NCBI GenBank assembly: GCA_963731035.1
Contig: CAVSUY010000013.1
Span: 124,001-188,000 of the forward strand
Direction of reading: 5' to 3'
DNA from: JAANXG01 sp963731035
Lineage (GTDB): Bacteria > Pseudomonadota > Gammaproteobacteria > Arenicellales > JAANXG01
DNA length: 64,000 nucleotides
Shown here piece after piece: positions 1 to 7,772 of the stretch. Position numbers and translations under genes: made by a program. Within the stretch, counting starts at the first letter, position 1, and each line of letters starts with the position of its first letter. The notes beneath the pieces were generated by a model, which saw only the letters and a program-made list of their open reading frames with translations, made no database searches and was not told the DNA's origin.

Positions 1-48
1 ATCCGTTCGGCCGACGGTCGCCACAATGGTGAAGGCATGTCTGGCCCC

Positions 49-1047
49 TCAGTCGATATCGGCGATCTTCACGACGGTGCGGCCGGTGACGGCGCCCTTG
101 ACGTAGTCGTCGAAGGCAGCCGGCAGCTCGTCGAAGTCAATGGTGCGCGATACGATGCGATCCAGATGCCGAGGCTTCAGGTCCCCGCCGAGCCGCTCCC
201 AGGTCGTCCGCCTGACCTCCGGGTCGCACATCACGGAATTGATACCGAGCAGCGACACACCACGCAGGATGAACGGCATCACCGTGGTGTGCAGCTCATG
301 GCTGGCGGCAAGGCCCACGGAAGCGATGTTGCCGAAGGGCTTCACGGTGCGGGTCAGCCACGTCAGCACTTCGCCCCCCAGGTTGTCCACGGCTCCTCCC
401 CATTCAGCCCTCTCCATGGGTCGCTTGCCCAGGTCTACCTCGTCGCGTTTGAGCACCCGGGATGCGCCGAGTCCGCGCAGGTATTCTTCTGCGTCGGACT
501 TGCCGGTAACCGCCACCACCTCGTAGCCGGCGCCGGCCAGTATGTCGATAGCGACGCTCCCTACTCCGCCGGTGGCGCCGGTGACCACAATGGGGCCATG
601 GTCCGGGTTCTGGCCGTTCTGCTCCATGCGCACCACCGCCAGTGCCGCGGTGAATCCAGCGGTGCCGAGCGCCATGGCGTCGAACAGGGTCAGGGAACCG
701 GGCAGCTTCACTACGCAGTCGGCCGGTATCCTGACACGCTCGGCGTAGCCGCCATCCCGGGTCTCGGAGAGCTCACAGCCCACCACCAGAACCGGATCAC
801 CGGCCTTGAACTCCGGACTGGAGGACGATTCCACTTTGCCGGAGACGTCCACCCCGCCCACCAGTGGAAATTTGCGCAGGATCTTGCCCTTGCCGGTGGC
901 TGCCAGGGCGTCCTTGTAGTTGATGTCGGAATATGCGGAGCGAATGACGACGTCGCCTTCGGTAACGTCATCCAGGGTGATCTGCTCGAATTTCGCCTGT
1001 ATTCCCCCGTCTTCGTTGTGAATACGGTAGGCTTTGAAGGAGCTCAT
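49..1047 (-). CDS. acuI: Acrylyl-CoA reductase / YhdH-family NADPH quinone oxidoreductase
   Basis: Zinc-independent medium-chain dehydrogenase of the YhdH/AcuI family, 332 residues, expected to be cytosolic and to reduce acrylyl-CoA or related enones with NADPH. The N-terminal GroES-like half contains SDINYKDALAATGKGK near residues 40-54. The nucleotide-binding half has the Rossmann motif GATGGVG at about 157-163. I chose the ATG at 1047 because the family begins with a short leader like MSSFKAYRI; the open frame extends 16 codons further into a palindrome-rich region. It is the last minus-strand gene at the left edge and has no visible operon partner. The family is firm, the exact substrate is not. 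Confidence 0.85.
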   Translation of the reverse strand: MSSFKAYRIHNEDGGIQAKFEQITLDDVTEGDVVIRSAYSDINYKDALAATGKGKILRKFPLVGGVDVSGKVESSSSPEFKAGDPVLVVGCELSETRDGGYAERVRIPADCVVKLPGSLTLFDAMALGTAGFTAALAVVRMEQNGQNPDHGPIVVTGATGGVGSVAIDILAGAGYEVVAVTGKSDAEEYLRGLGASRVLKRDEVDLGKRPMERAEWGGAVDNLGGEVLTWLTRTVKPFGNIASVGLAASHELHTTVMPFILRGVSLLGINSVMCDPEVRRTTWERLGGDLKPRHLDRIVSRTIDFDELPAAFDDYVKGAVTGRTVVKIADID

Positions 1048-1082
1048 GACTTGAATTACTCTCGGTTGTGAATGTGCTGTAA

Positions 1083-1284
1083 GTCGGCATTCCATGCCGA
1101 CAACCGCGTTGCTGCGGATCTCACCATGTGCCGGGATAAAATCCCGACCTACACGGATGCAGGAAGTGCCGAAGATCGCCAGGAGCGAGATTCGGCCGAC
1201 CTACACGGATGTAGGAAGTGCCGAAGATCGCCAGGAGCGAGATTCGGCCGACCTACAGGGGTCGGTCGGCATCCCAACGCCGAC
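1083..1284. repeat. Cluster of short GTCGGC-type palindromes
   Basis: Three inverted repeats lie between acuI and the HIT gene. A perfect 8+3+8 palindrome, GTCGGCATTCCATGCCGAC, is at 1083-1101. CGGGAT-aaa-ATCCCG is at 1132-1146. GTCGGC and GCCGAC arms are at 1265-1270 and 1279-1284. Related degenerate copies occur on the other side of the HIT gene. They resemble dispersed intergenic REP-like elements rather than an operator for one gene. Confidence 0.6.
1145..1257. repeat. 52-bp tandem repeat, two copies plus a stub
   Basis: A 52-bp unit starting CGACCTACACGGATG occurs at 1145-1196 and again at 1197-1248, with only one visible difference (C/T at unit position 16). The first nine bases of a third copy follow at 1249-1257. 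No convincing gene is encoded. The unit starts in the arm of the CGGGAT palindrome, so it probably arose by duplication of a REP-like element. Confidence 0.8.
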
Positions 1285-1318
1285 AATCCCGTTCAAGAAT
1301 CTGGAGGACAACAGTTTA

Positions 1319-1672
1319 ATGCCTGAAGAGACGATTTTCAGCAAAATCATCCGCGGCGAGGCGCAGGCCGATGTCGTGTACCGCGACGACCGGGTGACCG
1401 CATTCCGGGATATAAGCCCCCAGGCCCCCACGCACGTCCTGATCGTGCCCAACAAGCCGCTGCCGACGGTGAATGACGTAACGGAAGGAGATGAGGCGGA
1501 CCTGGGCCACCTGTTCGTGGTGGCCGCGAAGCTGGCCCAAGAGGAGGGCATCGCGGAGAGCGGCTATCGGTTGATCGTCAACTGCAACCGCGATGGTGGG
1601 CAGGTCGTATTCCACCTTCACATGCACCTGCTGGGCGGTCGACCATTGGGGAGAATGGTGGCGAAGCTGTAG
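1319..1672 (+). CDS. hinT: HIT family purine nucleoside phosphoramidase
   Basis: Small histidine-triad hydrolase of 117 residues, the usual Hint length, expected to hydrolyse AMP-lysine or other nucleoside phosphoramidates in the cytosol. The active-site triad is clear near the C-terminus, FHLHMHLLGG, giving H-x-H-x-H. The N-terminus FSKIIRGEAQADVVYRDD is also typical of the family. The ATG at 1319 is preceded by CTGGAGG at 1301-1307, and the longer open frame upstream is only the translated tandem repeat. It stands alone on the plus strand, facing rpsI. Confidence 0.93.
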   Translation: MPEETIFSKIIRGEAQADVVYRDDRVTAFRDISPQAPTHVLIVPNKPLPTVNDVTEGDEADLGHLFVVAAKLAQEEGIAESGYRLIVNCNRDGGQVVFHLHMHLLGGRPLGRMVAKL

Positions 1673-1679
1673 GTCGACA

Positions 1680-1800
1680 CGGCATACCGACAAGCGCAGG
1701 TGCCGGTACAGGCGCTGTTGTCGGCATGGAATGCCGGGCTATAGGCGGTGACGGACGCCGCGGCGAAGGTGATTGCCGGGTTGGAATCCCGACCCAGTTG
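1680..1800. repeat. Degenerate palindromes between hinT and rpsI
   Basis: This convergent gap holds further members of the GTCGGC/GTCGGGAT repeat family: CGGCATACCGAC near 1680, CGGCAT-gga-ATGCCG around 1722-1736, and CCGGGTTGGAATCCCGAC near 1777-1796. No gene is visible. Two convergent transcripts end here, so the hairpins may help stop or stabilise them, although none is followed by a clear T-run. Confidence 0.5.
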
Positions 1801-2193
1801 TCAGCGCTTGCTGTACTGCGGACGCTTACGGGCCTTGTGCAGGCCGACTTTCTTACGCTCGACTTCGCGGGCGTCGCGGGTGAGGTAGCCCGCCTTGCGA
1901 AGGGTCCCGTGCAGGGACTCATCGTAGGAGGTCAGGGCGCGGCTCAGTCCGTGGCGGATGGCGCCGGCCTGACCGCTGTTGCCGCCGCCGGAAACATTGA
2001 CCACGACGTCGAACTTGTCACGCATATCGATGCGCTCCAGCGGTTGACGCACGATCATTCGGGAAGTCTCCCGCCCGAAATATTTTTCCAACGGATGCTT
2101 GTTAACGGTGATCTGACCGCTGCCCCGCTGCAACCGCACGCGGGCGGTAGAAGACTTGCGGCGGCCGACTGCGATGAAGGTGTCGTTGCTCAT
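1801..2193 (-). CDS. rpsI: 30S ribosomal protein S9
   Basis: Ribosomal protein S9 of the small subunit, 130 residues and full length. It shows the N-terminal GRRKSSTARVRL segment, the central GGGNSGQAGAIRHG motif, and the conserved basic tail KARKRPQYSKR whose last residues reach the P-site tRNA. It follows rplM with a three-base gap, the standard rplM-rpsI order, and is probably transcribed from the promoter ahead of rplM. Confidence 0.98.
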   Translation of the reverse strand: MSNDTFIAVGRRKSSTARVRLQRGSGQITVNKHPLEKYFGRETSRMIVRQPLERIDMRDKFDVVVNVSGGGNSGQAGAIRHGLSRALTSYDESLHGTLRKAGYLTRDAREVERKKVGLHKARKRPQYSKR

Positions 2194-2196
2194 GAA

Positions 2197-2625
2197 CTAG
2201 ATATCCAGCGGTTTGGGCTGCTGCGCCTGGTGCCTGTGTTCGGGGCCGGCGTAGACGTGCAGCTTCTTGAACATGGCGCGGCCCAGCGGATTGCGGGGTA
2301 GCATACCCTTGACGGCTATCTCGATAATTCGCTCGGGGTACGAGTCGCGCATCTCGGCGAAGGTCCGCGACTTGATGCCGCCGGGGTGACCGGTGTGCCA
2401 GTGGTAGATCTTGTCGCTGCTCTTGCGGCCTGTGACGTGAACCTTCTCGGCGTTGACTACCACGATGTGGTCGCCCGTATCGACGTGGGGCGTGTACTCG
2501 GGTTTGTGCTTACCGCGCAGGTAACGGGCGATCTCCGCGGCAAGGCGCCCCAGCACCTTGTCGCTGGCATCGATCACGTGCCATTCGCGCCGGACTTCCG
2601 CGGGTTTTGCAGAAAACGTCTTCAT
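2197..2625 (-). CDS. rplM: 50S ribosomal protein L13
   Basis: Ribosomal protein L13 of the large subunit, 142 residues. Conserved blocks include WHVIDASDKVLGRLA, GDHIVVVNAEK, and KGMLPRNPLGRAMFKKL. The frame is open for 13 codons upstream, but the ATG at 2625 gives the standard MKTFSAKP start, so I use it. It is the first gene of rplM-rpsI, with a likely promoter about 50 bases upstream. Confidence 0.98.
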   Translation of the reverse strand: MKTFSAKPAEVRREWHVIDASDKVLGRLAAEIARYLRGKHKPEYTPHVDTGDHIVVVNAEKVHVTGRKSSDKIYHWHTGHPGGIKSRTFAEMRDSYPERIIEIAVKGMLPRNPLGRAMFKKLHVYAGPEHRHQAQQPKPLDI

Positions 2626-2676
2626 ATAGGTCTTCTTCGGCCAGCTCTGTATCGGGGATCGCAAAAAGGGACGCGG

Positions 2677-2705
2677 ATACTACTAAAACTTGCTCGCGGT
2701 GTCGA
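2677..2705 (-). promoter_or_regulatory. Predicted sigma70 promoter of rplM-rpsI
   Basis: Read on the minus strand, TCGACA (2705-2700) and TAGTAT (2682-2677) are separated by 17 bases. This would start the transcript near 2670 and leave a leader of about 45 bases before the rplM ATG at 2625. The assignment rests on spacing and consensus only. Confidence 0.55.
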
Positions 2706-2761
2706 GGGTTCGCTGCCCTCCGGGGGTCCCGGTGACCGCACCCAGGTGCTTTCCAGCAGGC

Positions 2762-2795
2762 AAAAAAAAAGGCGTGGCTAGAGGGAAGCCACGCC
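2762..2795 (-). terminator. Rho-independent terminator of the candidate sRNA
   Basis: On the minus strand a perfect 9-bp stem, GGCGTGGCT paired with AGCCACGCC (2795-2787 with 2779-2771), has a 7-base loop and is followed at once by nine T residues (2770-2762). It points away from glcF and toward rplM, and would insulate rplM from upstream transcription. Confidence 0.9.
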
Positions 2796-2901
2796 CAAAC
2801 CACCAAAGGAGGATGGAGGAGTCTTTCGAAAATCCGGACACCGCGTCCCGGCGATGCCTTAAACCTGTTCTAACCCTCTTGTTGCGATGCAACGTGAGGA
2901 T
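2762..2901 (-). ncRNA. Candidate small RNA with anti-Shine-Dalgarno motifs
   Basis: A transcript of about 140 nucleotides is predicted between a near-consensus promoter and a strong terminator, in a gap where no protein fits. Reading 5' to 3' on the minus strand there are three parts. First is a 5' hairpin, GTTGC-atc-GCAAC, closed by an outer CCTC/GAGG pairing. Second is a hairpin around CCGGGAC...GTCCGG. Third is a pyrimidine-rich unpaired stretch containing CTCCTCC and TCCTCC, followed by the terminator. Exposed CUCCUCC motifs are typical of sRNAs that pair with ribosome binding sites. I do not recognise the family. Confidence 0.6.
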
Positions 2902-2907
2902 ATAGTA

Positions 2908-2937
2908 ATTATCTAATATACCTTCGGATTTTGTCAA
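2908..2937 (-). promoter_or_regulatory. Strong predicted sigma70 promoter of the candidate sRNA
   Basis: On the minus strand a perfect -35 box TTGACA (2937-2932) and a -10 box GATAAT (2913-2908) are spaced by 18 bases in an AT-rich island, predicting a start near 2901. A 16-bp perfect palindrome (2940-2955, core TATTTTCGAAAATA) sits just upstream, centred near -47, a position suited to an activator or UP-like element. Confidence 0.7.
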
Positions 2938-2939
2938 AC

Positions 2940-3108
2940 ATATTTTCGAAAATATCTAAATCCAAATTTTAGACCCTATCCCGTTGATTTCAAGGATTTT
3001 TCTCGATGCCCCACTATAGAGCAGCCCGAATCCTCTCAAATCCTTTCGCCACGGAGAACGGCCACGCCCACGAAAGGTTGACGTTTGCGGAAACGGAAAC
3101 CTGGCGAG
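2940..3108. other. Gene-free AT-rich gap between glcF and the sRNA promoter
   Basis: No protein fits here. The first 60 bases are much richer in A and T than the surroundings and carry the 2940-2955 palindrome. The rest is the untranslated 3' side of glcF, with a loose inverted repeat CCTTTCG/CGAAAGG around 3042-3077. No clear terminator for glcDEF was found before the sRNA terminator at 2762-2795. Confidence 0.5.
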
Positions 3109-4317
3109 TCAGGTGTCCAGGAGCTCAATCCAGTGCTTCACGGGCAGGCCGGTACCCGATTGCAGGTGCGTCTGGCAGCCGATATTGGCCGTGGCGATGA
3201 ATTGGGGGTCACCGCGTTCCAGGGCGGCCAGCTTGTTGCGCTTAAGCCGGTTCCCGAGGTTCGGTTGCAGAATGGAGTAGGTGCCGGCCGAGCCGCAGCA
3301 CAGGTGAGCGTCTGGTACCACCGTCAACTCGAAACCCGCGTCTTTCAGGATGCCTTCCACCACGCCACGGATCTTGAGGCCGTGCTGCAACGTGCAGGGC
3401 GGGTGAAATGCGACTCGCGGCCGCCAGGACCGCGGGGCCAACTTCGTCAGGTCCTCCTCGGCGACCACCTCGCTGATGTCTCGGGCGAGCCGGCTCACTT
3501 GCGCCGCCTTGTCGGCGTACCGCGGGTCGTAACGCAGGACATGTCCATAGTCCTTGACCATCACGCCGCAACCGCTGGCGGTGGTCACGATGGCCTCCGC
3601 CCCGGCCTCGATATGCGGCCACCAGGCGTCGATGTTGCGTCGCATGAAATCCAGCGCCTCATCGGTTGCCGACAGGTGATAGCTCACGGCACCGCAACAG
3701 CCGCCCCCGGCCGCCACCAGCCGTATGCCCAGCCGGTCCAGGACGCGGGCCGCCGCCGCGTTGGTATTGGGCGCCAGGGTCGGCTGCACGCAGCCCTCCA
3801 ACGCCAGCATGGTGCGGGAGTGCTCACTCTGCGGCCACGGCCTGGCCGCCGCCCGAGGGGGTATCTGCTGCTTCAAGACTCCGGGCAGGATCGGGCGCAC
3901 CAGCTGGCCCAGCCGCAGCAAGGCTCCGAAGCGAGCTCGGAACGGGATCAGAAACCGCAGGGCGCGACGCATGAGACGGTCGGGCAACGGCCGACTGGTC
4001 TTCTCCTCCACGATCCGGCGGCCGATATCCGCCAGGTGCCCGTATTCCACCCCGGATGGACAAGTCGTCTCGCAACTGCGGCATGTCAGGCAACGATCGA
4101 GATGCAGTTGAGTCTTCTCAGTCGGAGTCCGGCCCTCGAGCACCTGCTTGATGAGGTAAATGCGCCCTCGCGGACTGTCCAACTCGTTGCCGAGCAGCTG
4201 ATAGGTGGGACAGGTGGCGAGGCAAAAGCCGCAATGCACGCACTTGCGCAGGATGGCGTCGGCCTCCCGGCCATCATTGGTGTCACGAGCGAAATCGGCT
4301 AGATGGGTCTGCATCAA
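3109..4317 (-). CDS. glcF: Glycolate oxidase iron-sulfur subunit
   Basis: Iron-sulfur subunit of the membrane-associated glycolate oxidase GlcDEF, 402 residues, passing electrons from the flavin subunits to quinone while glycolate becomes glyoxylate. Two 4Fe-4S motifs are visible: C26-x2-C29-x2-C32-x3-C36P and C76-x2-C79-x2-C82-x3-C86P. Two CCG-type cysteine motifs follow, GGGCCGAVS and HLCCGSAG, as in heterodisulfide reductase-like domains. It lies six bases after glcE, giving the order glcD-glcE-glcF, so co-transcription is expected. Confidence 0.95.
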   Translation of the reverse strand: MMQTHLADFARDTNDGREADAILRKCVHCGFCLATCPTYQLLGNELDSPRGRIYLIKQVLEGRTPTEKTQLHLDRCLTCRSCETTCPSGVEYGHLADIGRRIVEEKTSRPLPDRLMRRALRFLIPFRARFGALLRLGQLVRPILPGVLKQQIPPRAAARPWPQSEHSRTMLALEGCVQPTLAPNTNAAAARVLDRLGIRLVAAGGGCCGAVSYHLSATDEALDFMRRNIDAWWPHIEAGAEAIVTTASGCGVMVKDYGHVLRYDPRYADKAAQVSRLARDISEVVAEEDLTKLAPRSWRPRVAFHPPCTLQHGLKIRGVVEGILKDAGFELTVVPDAHLCCGSAGTYSILQPNLGNRLKRNKLAALERGDPQFIATANIGCQTHLQSGTGLPVKHWIELLDT

Positions 4318-4323
4318 CCTCCC

Positions 4324-5376
4324 TCACAGGCCGGCATACATCCGTCCGGGGTTGAGAATTCCGGCGGGGTCGAATGCCCGCTTCAAGCTGCGGTGCAGTG
4401 CGAGCCTCGCGGAGTCCATCGGGTGAAACACGTCCTTGCCGTCGTGTCCGCGGAACCACACTGCGTGGCCGCCCGCAGCAGCCGCGGCATTCCGCACCAC
4501 CTGGGCCGGAGCGTCGGTTGCGAGCCAGCGCAAGCCGCCGTTCCATTCGACCAATGTCGCGCCATCCAGATCAAGAGGTCCGGTGGCCGGGGGCACCGAT
4601 ATTCGCCACAGGGAGGACGCATCCCGGAAAAACGGATGCTGATGCTCGCGAATCCGGGTCCACAGATCCGAGTCCGCCGATGATTCTCCGCCCAGCCTTT
4701 GCGAGGCGCTACGCACCCCGGCCTCGGTTCCCGAAAGCCTCAGGTAAAGCCTTCGCCCATCGTGACAGGTCGCACTCACCGGCAGCGGCCGGCCGGCCCA
4801 GCGATTCATCGCGTCTATGGCGTCGGCCGGAGTGTACTCGAAGACCAGGGTCGCTTCCGCCACGGGTCCGGGCAGAACCTTCACCGACACCTCGGTGATC
4901 ACGCCAAGGGTGCCGAGCGCCCCCACCATCAGACGGGAAACATCATAGCCCGCAACATTCTTCATCACCCGCCCGCCGAACGCCAGATGCTCGCCGAAGC
5001 CGTTGATAATGCGGCACCCGAGAAGCAGGTCGCGAGCGGCGCCCGCATAGGGCCTGCGCGGCCCGGACAAGCCGCTGGCAAGGGCGCCCCCAATGGTCGC
5101 CCCATCGCCGAAATGCGGCGGCTCGAAGGGCAGGATTTGCCCGTGCTTGGCAAGACGGTCCTCGATCTCTTTGAGCCGCGTGCCGGCGCGGGCCGTGAAT
5201 ACCAACTCGGAGGGCTCGTAGTCGACGAAGCCGCGATGCGAGCCCGTCTCGACCAGGCTGCCGACGGTGTCACGGCCGTAGAACGACTTGCTGCCGCCGC
5301 CCTGAATCCTCAAGGGGGAACGGCTCTCGGCCGCTTTCTTCACCGCTTCGCTCGCTTTCTGAATGAAATCGGGCAC
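4324..5376 (-). CDS. glcE: Glycolate oxidase FAD-binding subunit
   Basis: Second FAD-binding subunit of glycolate oxidase, 350 residues, the usual GlcE length. The PCMH-type FAD domain fills the N-terminal half, with LRIQGGGSKSFYG near residue 22 and the diagnostic PFEPPHFGDGATIGGALASG around residue 83. It is the middle gene of glcDEF; the gap to glcD is about 80 bases and to glcF only six. GlcE works in complex with GlcD and GlcF and is not thought to be an enzyme alone. Confidence 0.95.
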   Translation of the reverse strand: MPDFIQKASEAVKKAAESRSPLRIQGGGSKSFYGRDTVGSLVETGSHRGFVDYEPSELVFTARAGTRLKEIEDRLAKHGQILPFEPPHFGDGATIGGALASGLSGPRRPYAGAARDLLLGCRIINGFGEHLAFGGRVMKNVAGYDVSRLMVGALGTLGVITEVSVKVLPGPVAEATLVFEYTPADAIDAMNRWAGRPLPVSATCHDGRRLYLRLSGTEAGVRSASQRLGGESSADSDLWTRIREHQHPFFRDASSLWRISVPPATGPLDLDGATLVEWNGGLRWLATDAPAQVVRNAAAAAGGHAVWFRGHDGKDVFHPMDSARLALHRSLKRAFDPAGILNPGRMYAGL

Positions 5377-5456
5377 GCGGGCCGTCTCAGCGACGAAGGT
5401 CCGCCGGGATCATGCACCCTGTCGCGGCGGGCGGGGCTTTCCGGCTCGACATGGAC

Positions 5457-6935
5457 TCAGAACCGCTCCAGTTCCGGGAACTTCAACTCCCCGCGGTGCA
5501 CGTGCATGCCGCCGAGCTCGGAGCATCGGTGAAGAGTCGGAATCGCCTTGTCCGAATTCAGCAGGCGCAACGGATCGAATGCCTCTTTCACGGCGTGAAA
5601 CTGCGACAGCTCCATTGAATCGAACTGCACGCACATCTGGTCGATCTTCTCGATTCCCACGCCGTGCTCCCCGGTGATGGTCCCACCCACCTCGACGCAC
5701 AGCTGCAGTATTTCCGCCCCCAGGGCCTCGGTGCGCTCCAGCTCGCCGGGCTGGTTACCGTCGTACAGAATCAACGGATGAAGATTGCCGTCCCCGGCAT
5801 GAAAGACGTTCACCACCTGCAGGTCGTACTGGCGGGAAAGCTCCTCCATGCGGCTCAACACTTCACCCAACCGGTGCCGGGGTATGGTGCCGTCCATACA
5901 GTAATAGTCCGGCGATATCTTCCCCACCGCCGGAAACGCCGCCTTGCGCCCGGACCAGAACAGCTGCCGCTGGGTTTCATCCCGCGCCACCTGCATACTG
6001 GTGTAACCGCTTTCCTCGAGCACCCGCTGCACCCGCCCGATGTCGGCTTCAACCTCCTCCGGCGTTCCATCGAGCTCGCACAGTAGTATCGCCGCCGCAT
6101 CCGTGTCGTAGCCGGCATGAACAAAATCCTCCGTCGCCCGGATCGCGGCGTTGTCCATCATTTCCAGGCCACCGGGAATAATGCCGGCGGCAATGATATT
6201 GCCTACCGCGTATCCCGCCTTTCCGACGTCGTCGAAGGAGGCCATGATCAGCTTCGCGGACTCGGGCTTGGGGATGAGCTTCACCGTGACCTCCACGATG
6301 ATTCCCAGCAGCCCTTCCGATCCCGTCACCAGGGCGAGCAGATCGTAGCCCGGTGAATCCAATGCGTCCCCGCCGAGAGTGACGAGCTCCCCGTCGATGG
6401 TCACCAGCTTCACTTTCGTGATGTTGTGCACCGTGAGACCATACTTGAGGCAGTGCAGACCGCCCGAGTTCTCCGCCACGTTGCCGCCGATCGTGCACGC
6501 GATCTGCGAGGACGGGTCGGGTGCATAATACAACCCGAGGTGCGATACAGCCTCTGAGATGGCGAGATTCCGGACCCCCGGCTGTACGGTTGCGGTGCGA
6601 TTTGCGGAGTCGATCTTCAGGACCTGATTGAACTTCGCAAGGCCGCACAAGACCCCGTCCTCGATGGGCAGGGCGCCGCCGGACAGGCCCGTCCCGGCAC
6701 CGCGGGCCACCAACGGAACGCCGTAGTCGCGGCAATATCGGGCCACCGCCTGGACCTCGGAGACCCGCTCCGGAAGCACCACCACCAAGGGCAGCCGGCG
6801 GTAGGCCGACAGCCCGTCACACTCGAAGGGGCGCAGGGACTCCTCGTCGGCCAGCACGCAATCCCCGGGCAACAGACGGCGAAGATCCGCGGCTACCGAG
6901 GCCCGGGAGCGCATGGATTTCGGGGTGGCGACCAT
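5457..6935 (-). CDS. glcD: Glycolate oxidase catalytic FAD subunit
   Basis: FAD-linked oxidase of 492 residues that oxidises glycolate (possibly also D-lactate) to the 2-oxoacid. The pyrophosphate-binding motif RGAGTGLSGGALP is at about 78-90, GGNVAENSGGLHCLKYG follows, and the C-terminal ITGEHGVGIEK is conserved. The frame stays open far upstream, but that stretch is antisense to iclR and azlD; the ATG at 6935 matches the family start. It is transcribed divergently from iclR, with 72 bases between the start codons, which suggests control by that regulator. Confidence 0.95.
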   Translation of the reverse strand: MVATPKSMRSRASVAADLRRLLPGDCVLADEESLRPFECDGLSAYRRLPLVVVLPERVSEVQAVARYCRDYGVPLVARGAGTGLSGGALPIEDGVLCGLAKFNQVLKIDSANRTATVQPGVRNLAISEAVSHLGLYYAPDPSSQIACTIGGNVAENSGGLHCLKYGLTVHNITKVKLVTIDGELVTLGGDALDSPGYDLLALVTGSEGLLGIIVEVTVKLIPKPESAKLIMASFDDVGKAGYAVGNIIAAGIIPGGLEMMDNAAIRATEDFVHAGYDTDAAAILLCELDGTPEEVEADIGRVQRVLEESGYTSMQVARDETQRQLFWSGRKAAFPAVGKISPDYYCMDGTIPRHRLGEVLSRMEELSRQYDLQVVNVFHAGDGNLHPLILYDGNQPGELERTEALGAEILQLCVEVGGTITGEHGVGIEKIDQMCVQFDSMELSQFHAVKEAFDPLRLLNSDKAIPTLHRCSELGGMHVHRGELKFPELERF

Positions 6936-6953
6936 GAAATCAGTGTAACCGCG

Positions 6954-7005
6954 ATGCCAAACCGATGCTAATTTTGTATACTGTGGTGGTTTTCGGATTA
7001 CGAAA
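6954..7005 (+). promoter_or_regulatory. Predicted iclR promoter with an overlapping inverted repeat
   Basis: ATGCCA (6954-6959) and TATACT (6977-6982) are spaced by 17 bases, predicting a start near 6989. Immediately downstream, TTTCG-gatta-CGAAA (6991-6995 with 7001-7005) forms an inverted repeat ending two bases before the iclR ATG. A repressor bound there would cover the start site, so autoregulation by IclR is plausible. No clear ribosome binding site is seen between this promoter and the ATG. Confidence 0.5.
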
Positions 7006-7007
7006 TC

Positions 7008-7772
7008 ATGCCCAAGAGTGCAATACAAGTCATTGACCGCGCGGCCAGGCTTCTGGACCTGATCGCGGCCAGCGATAAAAGTATCCCACTGAAGGTCCTG
7101 GCGATTGACGCCAGTCTCCACCCCTCCAGTGCGTTCCGCATCCTCGCCTCCCTGGCGACCCACGGCTATGTCGAGCGCGATGAGGCCGGTCGCTATCATC
7201 TCGGACGCAAGCTGTTGCAGCTCGGCGGGCGGGTGCAGGCCCACGTGAGCCTGAGAGAGGATGCCCGCCCCATCATGGAAGCGCTGCGCGACTCGCTGCA
7301 CGAAACCATCAACCTCACGGTTCGGGACGGCAACGAGGTCGTCTACATCGAGCGCGCCGTAACGAACAAGCGAATGATGCGGGTGGAGCAGGTCATCGGC
7401 AGCCGGGCTCCGCTGCATGTGACGGCGGTCGGCAAGCTGTTCCTGGGAGAGGAAAGCGATCAGGGGTTCGAGTCGTACACCCGAGCGACGGGCCTGAAGG
7501 CATTCACTCCACACACGATCACCAAGGCGGAACCGTTGCGCACTGAATGCATCAACGCCGTGAAGGCGCAGTACGCGGTGGATTCCGAGGAGGCGGAGCC
7601 AGGCGTGTCCTGCGTGGCGGTGCCGGTTCGCGATCATTCCGGGCACGTGGTGGCGGCCATATCCATCTCGGCGCCCACCAGCCGTCACGAGGAGGGATGG
7701 GTGCCGCAGCTCCAGGAGGCCGGATTGAAGCTTTCCGGTCGACTGGGCTACTACGACACACCGGAAAGCTGA
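7008..7772 (+). CDS. IclR family transcriptional regulator
   Basis: DNA-binding regulator of 254 residues. The N-terminal winged helix-turn-helix spans about residues 5-65 (AIQVIDRAARLLDLIAAS, then LHPSSAFRILASLATHGYVE). The IclR effector domain follows from about residue 80 and carries ERAVTNKRMMRVEQVIGSR and SCVAVPVRDHSGHVVAAISISAP. Such domains bind small organic acids, for example glyoxylate or other 2-oxoacids. It is divergent from glcDEF and convergent with the azlCD end of a putative hydroxyacid operon, so it is a good candidate controller of one or both. Its 3' end overlaps azlD by 22 bases. Confidence 0.92.
   Translation: MPKSAIQVIDRAARLLDLIAASDKSIPLKVLAIDASLHPSSAFRILASLATHGYVERDEAGRYHLGRKLLQLGGRVQAHVSLREDARPIMEALRDSLHETINLTVRDGNEVVYIERAVTNKRMMRVEQVIGSRAPLHVTAVGKLFLGEESDQGFESYTRATGLKAFTPHTITKAEPLRTECINAVKAQYAVDSEEAEPGVSCVAVPVRDHSGHVVAAISISAPTSRHEEGWVPQLQEAGLKLSGRLGYYDTPES

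Noticed and set aside
1145..1257. Tandem repeats as a possible CRISPR array
   Set aside because: Only two copies, head to tail without spacers, and no cas gene nearby.
2683..2937. Short ORFs inside the sRNA region
   Set aside because: They read through the terminator hairpin and the poly-T run and have no ribosome site.
3085..4302. Open frame of 405 codons on the plus strand
   Set aside because: Exactly antisense to glcF, which has clear iron-sulfur motifs; the shadow has no recognisable motif.
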